Notes: generated by a model not told the origin, from the letters alone. 64,000 nucleotides of DNA from Kitasatospora sp. MAA4 (GCF_029893355.1 NZ_JARZAI010000014.1:124001-188000), one strand, 5' to 3'. Positions 40,814 to 49,390 are shown, numbered from the stretch's first letter. A program made the numbers and translations.

Positions 40814-42529
40814 TCAGGCGGACGCGCAGTCGGCGGCCAGTGTCTGCTCCTCCGGGGTGAGCACCGGCCCGCTGGGTGATGCGGCGGGCGGTGGGGGCGT
40901 GCTCGGGGCCGGCGTGCTGGGCGCCGGCGTCGTACTGGGGGACGCCGTGCCCGCGGCGGGCGAGGCGCCCACCTTGGGTGCGGCCAGGAACGCGGCGCCG
41001 GTGACCGCCCCGCCGGTGTTCAGCGAGGACGGCGTGGGCGAGGCTCCGGTCGCCGCGGTGCCGGTCGGCTTGGCGCCCTCGGAGACCTTCTTGCAGACCG
41101 CGGCCTGCGCGTCGAAGGCCTGCACCCGCTTGGTGGCGGCGTCCAGGCTGTCGGCGTCGATGGTGTTCTTGAGCTGGTTCTGCTGGTAGACCGGCAGGTA
41201 CTTCAGCTCGACGTTCGGGTACTCCTGGTAGACCGAGGAGAGGCTGAGACCGGCCAGGTTCTGGCTGATCCCCCGGTAGACCGCGACGTGGCCGCTGTCC
41301 TCGGCGACGTAGTACTGCCCCTGGGTCCACTGCCAGCCGCCGTACGCGGCGCCGCCGACCAGGCCCAGTGCGACCACCAGGATCGCCGAGCGCTTGAACC
41401 AGCGGCGCTTGCGCGGCGCCTCCTCGGCCGGCGGGTAGTCCTCGGCCCGGTAGCCGGCCGCGTCGTACTCGCCGGCCGGGGCCGGTGCGCCGTAGCCCTC
41501 GGGGCTCTGCGCCGCCGCGCCGTAGCCGTCCGCGGGGTACTCGGTGCCGTAGCCCTCGGCCGGGCCGAAGCCGCCCTGGGACTGGTCGTAGCCGGCGTCG
41601 TACCCCTGGTCGTAGCCGCCCTGGTAGCCGTCGGCCGGACCGAAGGCGCCCTGCGGGGCCGGCGGCTGCTGGCGGCCGAGGCCGGCCGCGCGGCCGGCCG
41701 GGGTGTCGATGATCGCGTGGTCGGTGGCCGTCCCGTGCGGGCCCTCGGCGACCGCGCCGACGACCATCGGGATGCCCGCGAACTGGCCGCTGAGGGTGTC
41801 GGTGGCGCCGACCTCGATGACGTCCGCGACGATGCAGGTGATGTTGTCGGGGCCGCCGCCGCGCAGGGCGAGCTGGATCAGCTCCTGGATGGTCTGCTCG
41901 GGGGCGTAGAAGCTCCCGAGGGTCTCCTCCAGGGTCTGGTGGCTGACCGGGCCGGAGAGGCCGTCTGAGCAGATCAGGTAGCGGTCGCCGGCCCGGACCT
42001 CGCGGATCGACAGGTCGGGCTCGACCTGGCCGCGGCCGTCCAGCGCGCGCATCAGCAGGGAGCGCTGCGGGTGGGTCTCGGCCTCCTCCGCGGTGATCCG
42101 GCCCTCGTCCACCAAACGCTGCACCCAGGTGTGGTCCTGGGTGATCTGGGTCAGCGAGCCGTCCCGCAGCAGGTAGGCGCGGGAGTCGCCGACGTGGGCC
42201 AGGCCCATCCGCTCGCCGGTCCACAGCAGCGCGGTCAGGGTGCAGCCCATGCCCTCCAGCTGCGGGTCCTGCTCGACCATGACGCGCAGTCGCTCGTTGG
42301 CGGCGTGCACGGCGTCGCTGAGCAGGGTCAGCAGGTCGGCGCGCAGGTCGGCCTCGTCCAGCGAGACGATCGAGCTGAGGGCCTCCGAGGAGGCGACCTC
42401 GCCGGCCGCCGCCCCGCCCATGCCGTCGGCCACGGCCAGCAGGCGCGGGCCGGCGTAGCCGGAGTCCTCGTTCCCCTCCCGGATCAGTCCCTTGTGGGAT
42501 CCGGCGGCGAACCGCAGCACGAGGCTCAT
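40814..42529 (-). CDS. pstP: PP2C-type Ser/Thr phosphatase (PstP)
   Basis: This 571-residue protein starts at ATG 42529. The cytosolic PP2C domain (residues 1-240) has metal-binding RLLAVADGMGGAAAGE, GDSRAYLLRDG and the closing GGPDNITCIV. A Gly/Tyr/Gln/Ala-rich linker (about 270-370) and one membrane segment (SAILVVALGLVGGAAYGGW) follow, then an extracellular domain and a Pro/Ser/Thr-rich tail ending in LAADCASA. It reverses PknB phosphorylation. The open frame continues upstream through the FHA genes by chance; the ATG with its clear domain start is preferred. Confidence 0.94.
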   Translation of the reverse strand: MSLVLRFAAGSHKGLIREGNEDSGYAGPRLLAVADGMGGAAAGEVASSEALSSIVSLDEADLRADLLTLLSDAVHAANERLRVMVEQDPQLEGMGCTLTALLWTGERMGLAHVGDSRAYLLRDGSLTQITQDHTWVQRLVDEGRITAEEAETHPQRSLLMRALDGRGQVEPDLSIREVRAGDRYLICSDGLSGPVSHQTLEETLGSFYAPEQTIQELIQLALRGGGPDNITCIVADVIEVGATDTLSGQFAGIPMVVGAVAEGPHGTATDHAIIDTPAGRAAGLGRQQPPAPQGAFGPADGYQGGYDQGYDAGYDQSQGGFGPAEGYGTEYPADGYGAAAQSPEGYGAPAPAGEYDAAGYRAEDYPPAEEAPRKRRWFKRSAILVVALGLVGGAAYGGWQWTQGQYYVAEDSGHVAVYRGISQNLAGLSLSSVYQEYPNVELKYLPVYQQNQLKNTIDADSLDAATKRVQAFDAQAAVCKKVSEGAKPTGTAATGASPTPSSLNTGGAVTGAAFLAAPKVGASPAAGTASPSTTPAPSTPAPSTPPPPAASPSGPVLTPEEQTLAADCASA

Positions 42530-42627
42530 TCTGTGCGTGCCCCCCTCTGGGCCTCGCGCACGGCAGCGGCAGCAGCGTGGCTGCCGTCCCGGCTGGTCAT
42601 GGACGGGGTGCTGTCCCTCATGCGCTA

Positions 42628-43170
42628 CTACTTCCGCAGTTCGATGACGGTCCTGCCGATACGGATCGGCATACCCGGCTGGAGCGGCGTCGGCGTGGTC
42701 AGCCGCTGCCGGTCCAGATAGGTGCCGTTGGTGGAGCCTAGATCCTCTACGGTCCACTGCCCAGCCTGATCCGGGTAGATCCTGGCATGGCGGGAGGATG
42801 CGTAGTCGTCGTCGAGCACGATGGTGGAGTCGTGCGCGCGGCCGAGCGTGATGGTCTGGCCCTGCAACGCCACCGTCGTGCCGGTCAGCGAACCTTCGAC
42901 CACGACCAGCTGGCTGGGTGCGCCGCGGCGGCCGCGGCCCAGCTGCTGGGTGGCGTCGCGCTGGGCCTGCGCGGGCGGTGCCTGCTGCGGCCGGGGCGGC
43001 GGCGTGCCCGCGCCCGCGCCGGCCGCGCTGCCCGCCGCCCGCCGGCCGCCCTTGGCGGTGCCCTTGGCGCCGAACATGTCGCTGCGGATCACCTGCACCG
43101 CAACGATGACGAACAGCCACAGCACAGCCAGGAACCCCAGCCGCATGACTGTCAGGGTCAGTTCTGACAC
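42628..43170 (-). CDS. fhaB: FHA-domain membrane protein (FhaB/FipA type)
   Basis: This 180-residue protein starts at GTG 43170. One N-terminal membrane segment (LGFLAVLWLFVIVAVQVI) is followed by a Gly/Pro/Gln-rich linker and an FHA domain (LGRAHDSTIVLDDDYASSRH, EDLGSTNGTYL). FHA domains bind phosphothreonine; in mycobacteria FhaB/FipA is a PknB-pathway target linked to septum assembly. It lies between fhaA and the PP2C gene, gap 98 bases to the latter. The length is typical. Confidence 0.92.
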   Translation of the reverse strand: MSELTLTVMRLGFLAVLWLFVIVAVQVIRSDMFGAKGTAKGGRRAAGSAAGAGAGTPPPRPQQAPPAQAQRDATQQLGRGRRGAPSQLVVVEGSLTGTTVALQGQTITLGRAHDSTIVLDDDYASSRHARIYPDQAGQWTVEDLGSTNGTYLDRQRLTTPTPLQPGMPIRIGRTVIELRK

Positions 43171-43182
43171 CGGTACCCCGCC

Positions 43183-44040
43183 CTACCCTTCGACCTGTCG
43201 GTAGATGATCGTCGTGCTGCCCACGACGATCCTCGAGCCGTCGCGGAGCGTAGCGCGCTGGGTGTGCTGTCCGTCCACCACGATGCCGTTGGTGGACCCC
43301 AGGTCGAGCACCATCGCGGGGGTGCCGGGGCGGATCTCGGCGTGTTTGCGGGAGACTCCGGGGTCGTCGATCCGGACGTCGGCCTCGGTGGAGCGGCCCA
43401 GCACGCAGGCGGTGCCGGTGATCTGGTGGCGGGTGCCGTTGACCTCGATCCAGCGGCGCGTGTTGGCGCCGGCGCCCGAGCCGGGGAACGGCCGGACGTT
43501 GCTCGGGGCGGGCGGCATCGGCGGCATCGCGGGGGGCGAGTTCGGCGGCGGGGGAGCGCCCCCGAAGGTCGGCGAGCTGCTCTGCTGCCACGGTGCGCCG
43601 GGCGCCTCGGTGGCCGGACCGCGGCCGTAGCCGGCCGGCGGCTGCTGGGCCGGGGCCTCGGGGGTCTCGGTCGCCAGCGTGCGGCTGCGCACCCGGTAGA
43701 GGCCGGTGTCCAGGTCGTCCGCGCGTTCGAGATTGACCTGGAGCGGGCCGAGGAAGCTGTAGCGCTGCGCCTCCGCGTACTCCAGGACCATGCCGGAGAG
43801 CTCCTGGCCGAGCTGGCCCGCGTAGGGGCTGAGCCGCTCGTAGTCGTGCGCGCTGAGCTCGACGATGAAGTCGTTGGGCACCACGGTGCGGTCGCGGTTC
43901 CAGATCGTGGCGTTGTTGTCGCACTCGCGCTGCAGCGCTCCGGCGATCTCCACGGGCTGGACCTCGGACTTGAACACCTTGGCGAAGGTGCCGTTGACCA
44001 GACCCTCGAGTCGCTGCTCGAACTTCTTCAGGACTCCCAT
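43183..44040 (-). CDS. fhaA: FHA-domain protein with DUF3662 (FhaA type)
   Basis: This 285-residue protein starts at ATG 44040. The N-terminal DUF3662 domain (MGVLKKFEQRLEGLVNGTF to about residue 120; EIAGALQRECD) is followed by a Pro/Gly/Ala-rich linker (130-195) and a C-terminal FHA domain (CVLGRSTEADVRIDDPGVSR, LDLGSTNGIVV). In mycobacteria FhaA binds phosphorylated MurJ (MviN) to control peptidoglycan precursor flow. It is the first gene of the minus-strand cluster, so the main promoter should lie within 44041-44466. Confidence 0.93.
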   Translation of the reverse strand: MGVLKKFEQRLEGLVNGTFAKVFKSEVQPVEIAGALQRECDNNATIWNRDRTVVPNDFIVELSAHDYERLSPYAGQLGQELSGMVLEYAEAQRYSFLGPLQVNLERADDLDTGLYRVRSRTLATETPEAPAQQPPAGYGRGPATEAPGAPWQQSSSPTFGGAPPPPNSPPAMPPMPPAPSNVRPFPGSGAGANTRRWIEVNGTRHQITGTACVLGRSTEADVRIDDPGVSRKHAEIRPGTPAMVLDLGSTNGIVVDGQHTQRATLRDGSRIVVGSTTIIYRQVEG

Positions 44041-44466
44041 GGGGCACCCCCTTCCAAGGGTTCTACCGGCTCGGCCCGGGCTTGATTGCGGTACTTCCGT
44101 ACTGATCGTATCCACGCCGCGGCCATCCGTACGGTTCCCCGGCCGGGCGGTGCCCGGTCGTGGGCTTGCGCACACCGCTTCGCCCAGGTCTGCCCGGTGG
44201 CGAAGAGGTACCCCTCGGGAACGGCCCTCACCCCTGGGCCGTTCCCGGCTCACCCGTTCGCCAGGCCGTTCGAGTCGCGGTCCGGGCAGACCTGTGCAGG
44301 TGGGCCGGGGCGAGGGATTCGTAGGTTCCCCGGAGAGCGTGCTAATGTTTCTCATGTCGGAAGGGGCGCCCGAGAGGGAGCCGAAGCCGGACGGAAGATC
44401 GAGAAGCGGGTCCAAACCGATTCGAAATCATCCGGACGATCGGTTAGCATCTACGACATCACCCAT
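44041..44466. promoter_or_regulatory. gene-free region between fhaA and tRNA-Leu
   Basis: These 426 bases hold no credible gene; an open frame at 44086-44484 runs into the tRNA and lacks plausible composition. GGGAACGGCCC (44217-44227) pairs perfectly with GGGCCGTTCCC (44236-44246). The fhaA promoter on the minus strand and the tRNA promoter on the plus strand are expected here. A GTAC-TTCC-GTAC mini-repeat lies near 44089. Confidence 0.5.
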
Positions 44467-44550
44467 GCGCGGGTGGCGGAATAGGCAGACGCGCTGGATT
44501 CAGGTTCCAGTGCCCGAAAGGGCGTGGGGGTTCAACTCCCCCCTCGCGCA
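44467..44550 (+). tRNA. tRNA-Leu (anticodon CAG)
   Basis: The acceptor stem GCGCGGG pairs with CTCGCGC (one G:T), with discriminator A at 44550. The anticodon stem CTGGA/TCCAG encloses TTCAGGT, giving anticodon CAG. A variable arm (TGCCCGAAAGGGCG) is long, as in class II tRNA-Leu. The T arm is GGGGG-TTCAACT-CCCCC. CCA is not encoded. It is followed by a hairpin terminator. Confidence 0.97.
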
Positions 44551-44557
44551 CAGTAAG

Positions 44558-44596
44558 GAACGAGCCCCACCCGGATGATCCGGGTGGGGCTCGTTC
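44558..44596 (+). terminator. terminator of tRNA-Leu
   Basis: GAACGAGCCCCACCCGG pairs perfectly with CCGGGTGGGGCTCGTTC around ATGAT, followed by TGTTTGC. It starts eight bases after the tRNA and can also stop the convergent regulator gene. Confidence 0.92.
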
Positions 44597-44657
44597 TGTT
44601 TGCATGCCCGTGTTGTGCACCCGTGGCCCGCCGTTGGGCAGGCCACGGGACGGCCGT

Positions 44658-45380
44658 TCAGCCGCGATCCGAACCCGGCGTGTAGAGGATGTCGCGGGCC
44701 TGCTCCGCGGCGCGGACGATGGTCTCGCTGATGAAGTCGCTGAAGCGGGCGATGTTCTCCAGGCGGACGGCGGCCGGGCTGTCGCGGCCGAGGACGCCGA
44801 CGCCCTGTCGGGCGGTCTCGGCGATCTGGGCGATGCCGCGGGCGCTGGCGATCGTCGACTGGTACCAGACGTCCTCGTCGACGAAGTAGCGCTCGCGGCG
44901 GCGGTCGTCGCGTTCCCGGCGGATGAGGCCCTGCTCTTCCAGGAACGAGATCGACTTGGAGACGGACGCCGGGCTGACCTGGAGCTGCTGGACGAGTTCG
45001 GACGCGGTGAGGTTGCCCGCGTCGGCGATGAAGAGGCAGGTCAGCACCCGAGCCGTCATCTTGGGCAGGCCCTGTTGCATCAGCAGGGTGGTGAACGCCT
45101 CCTCGTACTCGCGCACGGCCGCGTCGTCGCGTCCGTGGGCCTGGGCCGGCGTGCCCTGGCCGCGGGGTGCGGCCTGCCGGTGCCGGTGGGCGCGGCGTTC
45201 GGTGGCGCGGTGCGCCAGGTCGGCGCGGTAGGTGGTGGGGCCGCCGTTGCGCAGCACCTCGCGCGTGATCGTCGAGGTGGGGCGGTCGAGGCCTCGGGCG
45301 ATCTCCGCGTAGGCGAGGCCGTCGGCCAGCCCCAGCGCGATCTGCTGGCGTTCCTGCTGGGTGAGCCTGCCTCCCGGCAT
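44658..45380 (-). CDS. two-headed regulator: IS30-type HTH fused to GbsR/MarR winged helix
   Basis: This 240-residue protein starts at ATG 45380. Residues 5-45 are an IS30-transposase-like HTH (RLTQQERQQIALGLADGLAY, GLDRPTSTITREVLRNGG). Residues about 85-235 are a GbsR/MarR-type wHTH (KMTARVLTCLFIADAGNLTA, QLQVSPASVSKSISFLEEQG, RRERYFVDEDVWY). The protein can therefore contact DNA through two different domains. It is divergent from the DUF4097-ABC operon with 225 bases between. Repression of that operon is a reasonable inference. Confidence 0.85.
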   Translation of the reverse strand: MPGGRLTQQERQQIALGLADGLAYAEIARGLDRPTSTITREVLRNGGPTTYRADLAHRATERRAHRHRQAAPRGQGTPAQAHGRDDAAVREYEEAFTTLLMQQGLPKMTARVLTCLFIADAGNLTASELVQQLQVSPASVSKSISFLEEQGLIRRERDDRRRERYFVDEDVWYQSTIASARGIAQIAETARQGVGVLGRDSPAAVRLENIARFSDFISETIVRAAEQARDILYTPGSDRG

Positions 45381-45439
45381 CGCGATCTCCCTTCACGCTT
45401 CTCTGATGCCTCGAGCATAGCGTTCACTCTCCATCCAAT

Positions 45440-45561
45440 GCAACGAGAAGGGCGGCTGACGTTGCGTTAGAACTAAAGTCATTGCAACGATAATGGGGGT
45501 TCTACCTGCGCTGATGCCGAATATACGCAACGAGCTTGTTGCCACATCCTTGAACGCAACG
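45440..45561. promoter_or_regulatory. divergent promoter region with repeated GCAACG motif
   Basis: GCAACG occurs at 45440-45445, 45484-45489, 45527-45532 and 45556-45561, and its complement CGTTGC at 45460-45465. Extended matches include TTGCAACGATAAT and ACGCAACGAG. The sites are spread over the regulator-operon gap and are candidate operators of the two-headed regulator. Confidence 0.65.
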
Positions 45562-45605
45562 TAGCGTTTCTCAAGTCAGAAACAGAAGCGCACAAGGAGA
45601 GCACG

Positions 45606-46277
45606 ATGCAGAAGTTCGACACCCCCACCCCGATCTCCGCCGTCCTCGACATCCCCGCGGGGCGCATCCAGTTCATCGCCGCCGACCGGACCGACACCAG
45701 GGTCGAGGTGCTGCCCGCCAACGCCTCCAAGGGCCGCGACGTGAAGGCGGCGGAGCAGGCCACGGTCGTCTACCGCGACGGCGTCCTGCGGATCGAGGCA
45801 CCGGCGGCGAAGAACCAGTACTTCGGCCCCTCCGGGTGCATCGAGGTGACCGTCCAGCTGCCCGCCGGCTCGAGCATCGACGCGAAGTCGTCCTGCGCTG
45901 AGTTCCGGGGTGTCGGACGCCTCGGCGACGTCGCCTGCGAGGGCGCGTACGGCCCGGTCAAGATCGACGAGGCCGCGAGCGTGCGCCTGGCCGCGCACGT
46001 CGGTGACGTCTCGGTCGGCCGGCTGACCGGCCCCGCGGAGATCAGCACCCAGAAGGGCGACATCCACATCGCCGAGGCCAGCTCCGGCACGGTCGTGCTG
46101 AGCACCCAGGTCGGCGACGTGACGGTCGGCGCCGCCCGCGGAGTCTCCGCCTCCCTGGACGCCGGCACCGGCTACGGCCGGATCCACAACGCGCTGAAGA
46201 ACACCGACGGCGCCGCCGCCGGCCTGAACATCCACGCGACCACCACCCACGGCGACATCGCCGCCCGCAGTCTCTGA
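45606..46277 (+). CDS. DUF4097 beta-repeat protein
   Basis: This 223-residue protein starts at ATG 45606 behind AAGGAGAG. It is a right-handed beta-roll/adhesin-like repeat protein of DUF4097 type: VRLAAHVGDVSVGRLTG, AEISTQKGDIHIAEA, VVLSTQVGDVTVG and TTHGDIAARSL show the repeating G-D-I/V unit. There is no signal peptide. It is co-directional with the ABC transporter genes 12 bases downstream, so it likely works with them, although its function is unknown. Confidence 0.85.
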   Translation: MQKFDTPTPISAVLDIPAGRIQFIAADRTDTRVEVLPANASKGRDVKAAEQATVVYRDGVLRIEAPAAKNQYFGPSGCIEVTVQLPAGSSIDAKSSCAEFRGVGRLGDVACEGAYGPVKIDEAASVRLAAHVGDVSVGRLTGPAEISTQKGDIHIAEASSGTVVLSTQVGDVTVGAARGVSASLDAGTGYGRIHNALKNTDGAAAGLNIHATTTHGDIAARSL

Positions 46278-46289
46278 GGAGCACCCATC

Positions 46290-47252
46290 ATGACCAAGCT
46301 GGCCATCGCGGCGAACGGGCTGCGCAAGTCCTACGGCGACCAGGTCGTGCTCGACGGCGTCGACCTGGCCGTCCCCGAGGGAACGGTCTTCTCCCTGCTC
46401 GGCCCGAACGGCGCCGGCAAGACCACCGCCGTGAAGATCCTCTCCACCCTCGTCCGCGCCGACCCCGGCACCGGCGACATCCACATCGGCGGCCACAACC
46501 TGGCCACCGACCCCCAGGCGGTGCGCGCCGCGATCGGCGTCACCGGCCAGTTCTCCGCCGTCGACGGCCTGATCACCGGCGAGGAGAACATGCTTCTCAT
46601 GGCGGACCTTCACCACCTCTCCCGCAGCGAGGGCCGGCGCACCGCCGCCGAACTGCTGGAGCGCTTCGACCTGGTGGAGGCGGCGAAGAAGCCCGCCTCC
46701 ACCTACTCCGGCGGCATGAAGCGCCGCCTGGACATCGCGATGACGCTGGTCGGCAACCCGCGGATCATCTTCCTCGACGAGCCGACCACCGGCCTCGACC
46801 CGCGCTCCCGGCACACCATGTGGCAGATCATCCGGGAGCTGGTCTCCGACGGCGTCACCGTCTTCCTCACCACGCAGTACCTGGACGAGGCCGACGAGCT
46901 CGCCGACCGCATCGCGGTGCTCAACGACGGCAGGATCGCCGCCCACGGCAGCGCCGCGGAGCTGAAGCGGCTCGTCCCGGGCGGGCACGTCCGGCTCCGC
47001 TTCACCGACCCGGCCGCGTACCAGGGCGCCGCCCGCACGCTCGGCGACGCCACCCGCGACGACGACTCCCTCGCGCTGCGGGTCCCCAACGACGGCAGCC
47101 AGCGCGAGCTGCGCTCGATCCTCGACCGGCTGGACCTCGCCGGCATCGAGGCGGACGAGCTGACCGTGCACACCCCCGACCTCGACGACGTGTTCTTCGC
47201 CCTGACCGGCAGCGCCGATATCCCCAGCCAGTCCAAGGAGGCTGTCCGATGA
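46290..47252 (+). CDS. ABC transporter ATPase (DrrA-like)
   Basis: This 320-residue protein starts at ATG 46290 behind GAGGAG. Walker A is GPNGAGKTT, the signature STYSGGMKRRLDIAM, Walker B IIFLDEPTTGLDPRSR and the H-loop region VFLTTQYLDEADELADR (Gln-Tyr at the switch, as in DrrA-type exporters). A C-terminal DUF4162-like domain (HVRLRFTDPAAYQGAAR) follows. It powers the ABC-2 permease encoded next, with which it overlaps by four bases. Drug or lipid export is likely; the substrate is unknown. Confidence 0.95.
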   Translation: MTKLAIAANGLRKSYGDQVVLDGVDLAVPEGTVFSLLGPNGAGKTTAVKILSTLVRADPGTGDIHIGGHNLATDPQAVRAAIGVTGQFSAVDGLITGEENMLLMADLHHLSRSEGRRTAAELLERFDLVEAAKKPASTYSGGMKRRLDIAMTLVGNPRIIFLDEPTTGLDPRSRHTMWQIIRELVSDGVTVFLTTQYLDEADELADRIAVLNDGRIAAHGSAAELKRLVPGGHVRLRFTDPAAYQGAARTLGDATRDDDSLALRVPNDGSQRELRSILDRLDLAGIEADELTVHTPDLDDVFFALTGSADIPSQSKEAVR

Positions 47253-48040
47253 GCTCCCTCTCCCTCGCTGTGCGCGACTCGTCCACGATGCTGCGCCGCA
47301 ACCTCCTGCACGCCCGGCGCTACCCGTCCCTCACCCTGAACCTGCTGCTCACCCCGATCATGCTGCTGCTGCTCTTCGTCTACGTCTTCGGCGACACGAT
47401 GAGCTCGGGCATCGGCGGGGGCGCTCCGAACCGCTCCGCGTACATCGCGTACCTCGTCCCGGGCCTGCTGCTGATGACCATCGGCAGCACAGTGGTCGGA
47501 ACCGCGGTGTCCGTCTCCAACGACATGACCGAGGGCATCATCGCCCGCTTCCGCACGATGGCGATCCACCGTCCTTCGGTGCTCGTCGGGCACGTGGTCG
47601 GCAGCGTGCTGCAGTCGATCATGAGCGTGGTCCTGGTGGGCGCCGTCGGCGTGGCCATCGGCTTCCGGTCCAGGGGTGCCGGCGTCCTGGAGTGGCTGGC
47701 GGCGTTCGGGCTGCTCGTGCTCTTCGCCCTGGCGGTCACCTGGATCGCGGTCGGCATGGGCCTGGTGAGCCCGAACGCCGAGGCCGCCAGCAACAACGCG
47801 GTGCCGCTGGTCCTGCTGCCGCTGCTCTCCAGTGCCTTCGTCCCGATCCACTCCATGCCCGGCTGGTTCCAGCCGATCGCCGAGTACCAGCCGTTCACGC
47901 CCGCCATCGAAACGCTCCGGGGCCTGCTGCTCGGCAGCCGGATCGGCGACAACGGGTGGCTCGCGGTCGTCTGGTGCGTGGGACTCGCGGTGCTCGGCTA
48001 CTTCTGGTCGACCTCGACGTTCAACCGTGACCCGAAGTAA
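47249..48040 (+). CDS. ABC-2 type transporter permease (DrrB-like)
   Basis: This 263-residue protein starts at ATG 47249, overlapping the ATPase stop as ATGA, with AAGGAG upstream. About six membrane segments are visible, beginning with LTLNLLLTPIMLLLLFVYVF. The conserved ABC-2 loop (EGIIARFRTMAIHRPSVLVG) and the C-terminal VPLVLLPLLSSAFVPIHSMP are typical. With the ATPase it forms an exporter. Daunorubicin-type family membership does not prove drug transport. Confidence 0.93.
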   Translation: MSSLSLAVRDSSTMLRRNLLHARRYPSLTLNLLLTPIMLLLLFVYVFGDTMSSGIGGGAPNRSAYIAYLVPGLLLMTIGSTVVGTAVSVSNDMTEGIIARFRTMAIHRPSVLVGHVVGSVLQSIMSVVLVGAVGVAIGFRSRGAGVLEWLAAFGLLVLFALAVTWIAVGMGLVSPNAEAASNNAVPLVLLPLLSSAFVPIHSMPGWFQPIAEYQPFTPAIETLRGLLLGSRIGDNGWLAVVWCVGLAVLGYFWSTSTFNRDPK

Positions 48041-48048
48041 CCGGGAGT

Positions 48049-48201
48049 TCAGTGCTTGCCGAGCGTGAAGAGCAGGATCAGGAAGGCGGCCCAGACATGG
48101 GTGGCCGCGATGTAGATCACCGCGCGCACCAGCATCGCCTTGCGCTTGCTCTTCTCGTCCTTGGTCGCCTGCGGGTTCGCGGCGGTGCTGCTCTTGTTCA
48201 T
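48049..48201 (-). CDS. 50-residue membrane protein (DUF6126-like)
   Basis: ATG at 48201 lies in an ATGA overlap with the ArsR-type gene stop. The 50-residue product has a Lys-rich N-terminus (KDEKSKRKAM) and one membrane segment (VIYIAATHVWAAFLILLFTLG) ending GKH. The THVWAAFLILLF pattern resembles the small Streptomyces DUF6126 proteins. Co-translation with the regulator suggests they work together. The function is unknown. Confidence 0.75.
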   Translation of the reverse strand: MNKSSTAANPQATKDEKSKRKAMLVRAVIYIAATHVWAAFLILLFTLGKH

Positions 48202-48551
48202 CGGGTGGCCTGGGTGCTGGGGGCGGGGGCATCGTGCAGCTGTTCGAGCAGCAGGCCCTGGTCGGTGATCAGCTCGGTGAGGATCCGGCGGGCGGCCCGC
48301 AGGAGTTCGGCGACGTCCGGGGTGCTGAGCGCGTACACCACGGTGTTGCCGTCCCGGGTGGCGCTGACCAGCTGGGTGCGGCGCAGCACGGCGAGCTGCT
48401 GGGAGAGGCTGGACGCCTCCACGTCTATCTCGGTGAGCAGCTCGCGCACCGGGCGCGGGCCGTCCTGCAGGAGTTCGAGCACGCGGATGCGCACCGGGTG
48501 GCCGAGCGTGCGGAAGAACTCCGCCTTGGCCTGGTAGAGCGGGACGGGCAC
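48198..48551 (-). CDS. ArsR-family winged-helix regulator
   Basis: This 117-residue protein starts at ATG 48551. The ArsR fold reads AEFFRTLGHPVRIRVLELLQ, then the recognition helix EASSLSQQLAVLRRTQLVSA and wing RDGNTVVYALS. Cysteines for a metal site are absent, so it senses something other than thiol-bound metals. It heads a small minus-strand unit with the DUF6126-like gene, and a 64-residue gene begins upstream. Confidence 0.9.
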   Translation of the reverse strand: MPVPLYQAKAEFFRTLGHPVRIRVLELLQDGPRPVRELLTEIDVEASSLSQQLAVLRRTQLVSATRDGNTVVYALSTPDVAELLRAARRILTELITDQGLLLEQLHDAPAPSTQATR

Positions 48552-48554
48552 CGG

Positions 48555-48749
48555 TCAGTCCTCTCCGCGTTCCTCTTCGGGGCTGTGCGCCAGGGCGATC
48601 CCGTGCTTCTCCGCCATCCGCAGCAGGCCTGCGATACGGCCCTCGTACGCCTGGACGCCGTCGAGGTCGCCCTCGGCGCGCGCCTTCGCGAGGTCGCCGC
48701 GGGCCTGGGCCAGCTGTGCGCGCAACTCTTCGTCGAACAGTCCGGTCAC
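48555..48749 (-). CDS. small coiled-coil protein
   Basis: This 64-residue protein starts at ATG 48749. It is helical and charged (DEELRAQLAQARGDLAKARA, RIAGLLRMAEKHGIAL), ending EEERGED. It lies three bases upstream of the ArsR-type gene on the same strand, so the two are probably co-transcribed. Family and function are not recognised, but similar small proteins occur beside ArsR genes in streptomycetes. Confidence 0.65.
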   Translation of the reverse strand: MTGLFDEELRAQLAQARGDLAKARAEGDLDGVQAYEGRIAGLLRMAEKHGIALAHSPEEERGED

Positions 48750-48788
48750 GGCTCCAGCATCTCCGGAGTTGAAGAATTCTTCAAGCAG

Positions 48789-49163
48789 TCAGACGACCAG
48801 CTCGCTCTCGATCCGCCGGGCGTGGTGGCGGGCCAGTGCGAGGTTGGCCCGGGCGCGGTCGAGGACCAGGTAGAGGAAGAGGCCGTGGCTGCCGGTGCTG
48901 GTGAGCGGTCGGATCAGGTGGTACTGGTGGGTGAGCGTGCTGAGGATGTCCTCCATCGCCTCCCCCGCACGGCCCTGCAGCTCCACGGCCCGCAGGGTGG
49001 CGCGGACCACGTCGGTGCTGCCGGCCGCGGCCAGTGCGAGGTCCAGGTCCGCCGCGTGGCCCATGGTGCCCAGGGCCATCCCGCTGCCGACGTCCACCAG
49101 CGCGGCTCCCAGCGCGCCCTCGATGGTCATGGCGTCCTTGAGCGCGTTCTCGATGCCGGACAT
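48789..49163 (-). CDS. roadblock/LC7-domain protein
   Basis: This 124-residue protein is assigned ATG 49163 behind GGAGG; a longer frame to 49388 lacks a ribosome site. The roadblock fold is shown by MTIEGALGAALVDVGSGMAL, DVVRATLRAVELQGRAGEAM, ILSTLTHQYHLIRPL and LFLYLVLDRARANLALARHH. Such proteins in actinobacteria often accompany small GTPases and sensor kinases in cvn-type conservons, but no GTPase is present here. It is probably a dimeric adaptor. Confidence 0.85.
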   Translation of the reverse strand: MSGIENALKDAMTIEGALGAALVDVGSGMALGTMGHAADLDLALAAAGSTDVVRATLRAVELQGRAGEAMEDILSTLTHQYHLIRPLTSTGSHGLFLYLVLDRARANLALARHHARRIESELVV

Positions 49164-49390
49164 GTGGTCCTCCTGGCTGATCGGATCGATGGCACGAGGG
49201 TAGGGAGTTGGCCGGTGGGTGCCGGTCTGATGACTGGAACTGATCACTACCTGATCACCGGGCATCGGATCTGTTGAGTAGACGTCGTCAATTGAAGACT
49301 TCTTCATCCGGATCGGACGGCCGGGCGGCGTACCCTTCGGCGCACCGGGGCCCGCGAAGGACCCCCACCGGACGGACGGAGTGATCACGC

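Noticed and set aside
40814..44047. A 1077-codon minus-strand open frame spanning the PP2C and both FHA genes.
   Set aside because: Only the part from 42529 carries PP2C motifs; upstream it is a shadow of fhaB and fhaA, which have clear FHA domains in other frames. GC-rich third positions keep it open by chance.
44086..44484. A 132-codon plus-strand open frame before tRNA-Leu.
   Set aside because: It runs into the tRNA gene, lacks a ribosome site and has no recognisable features.
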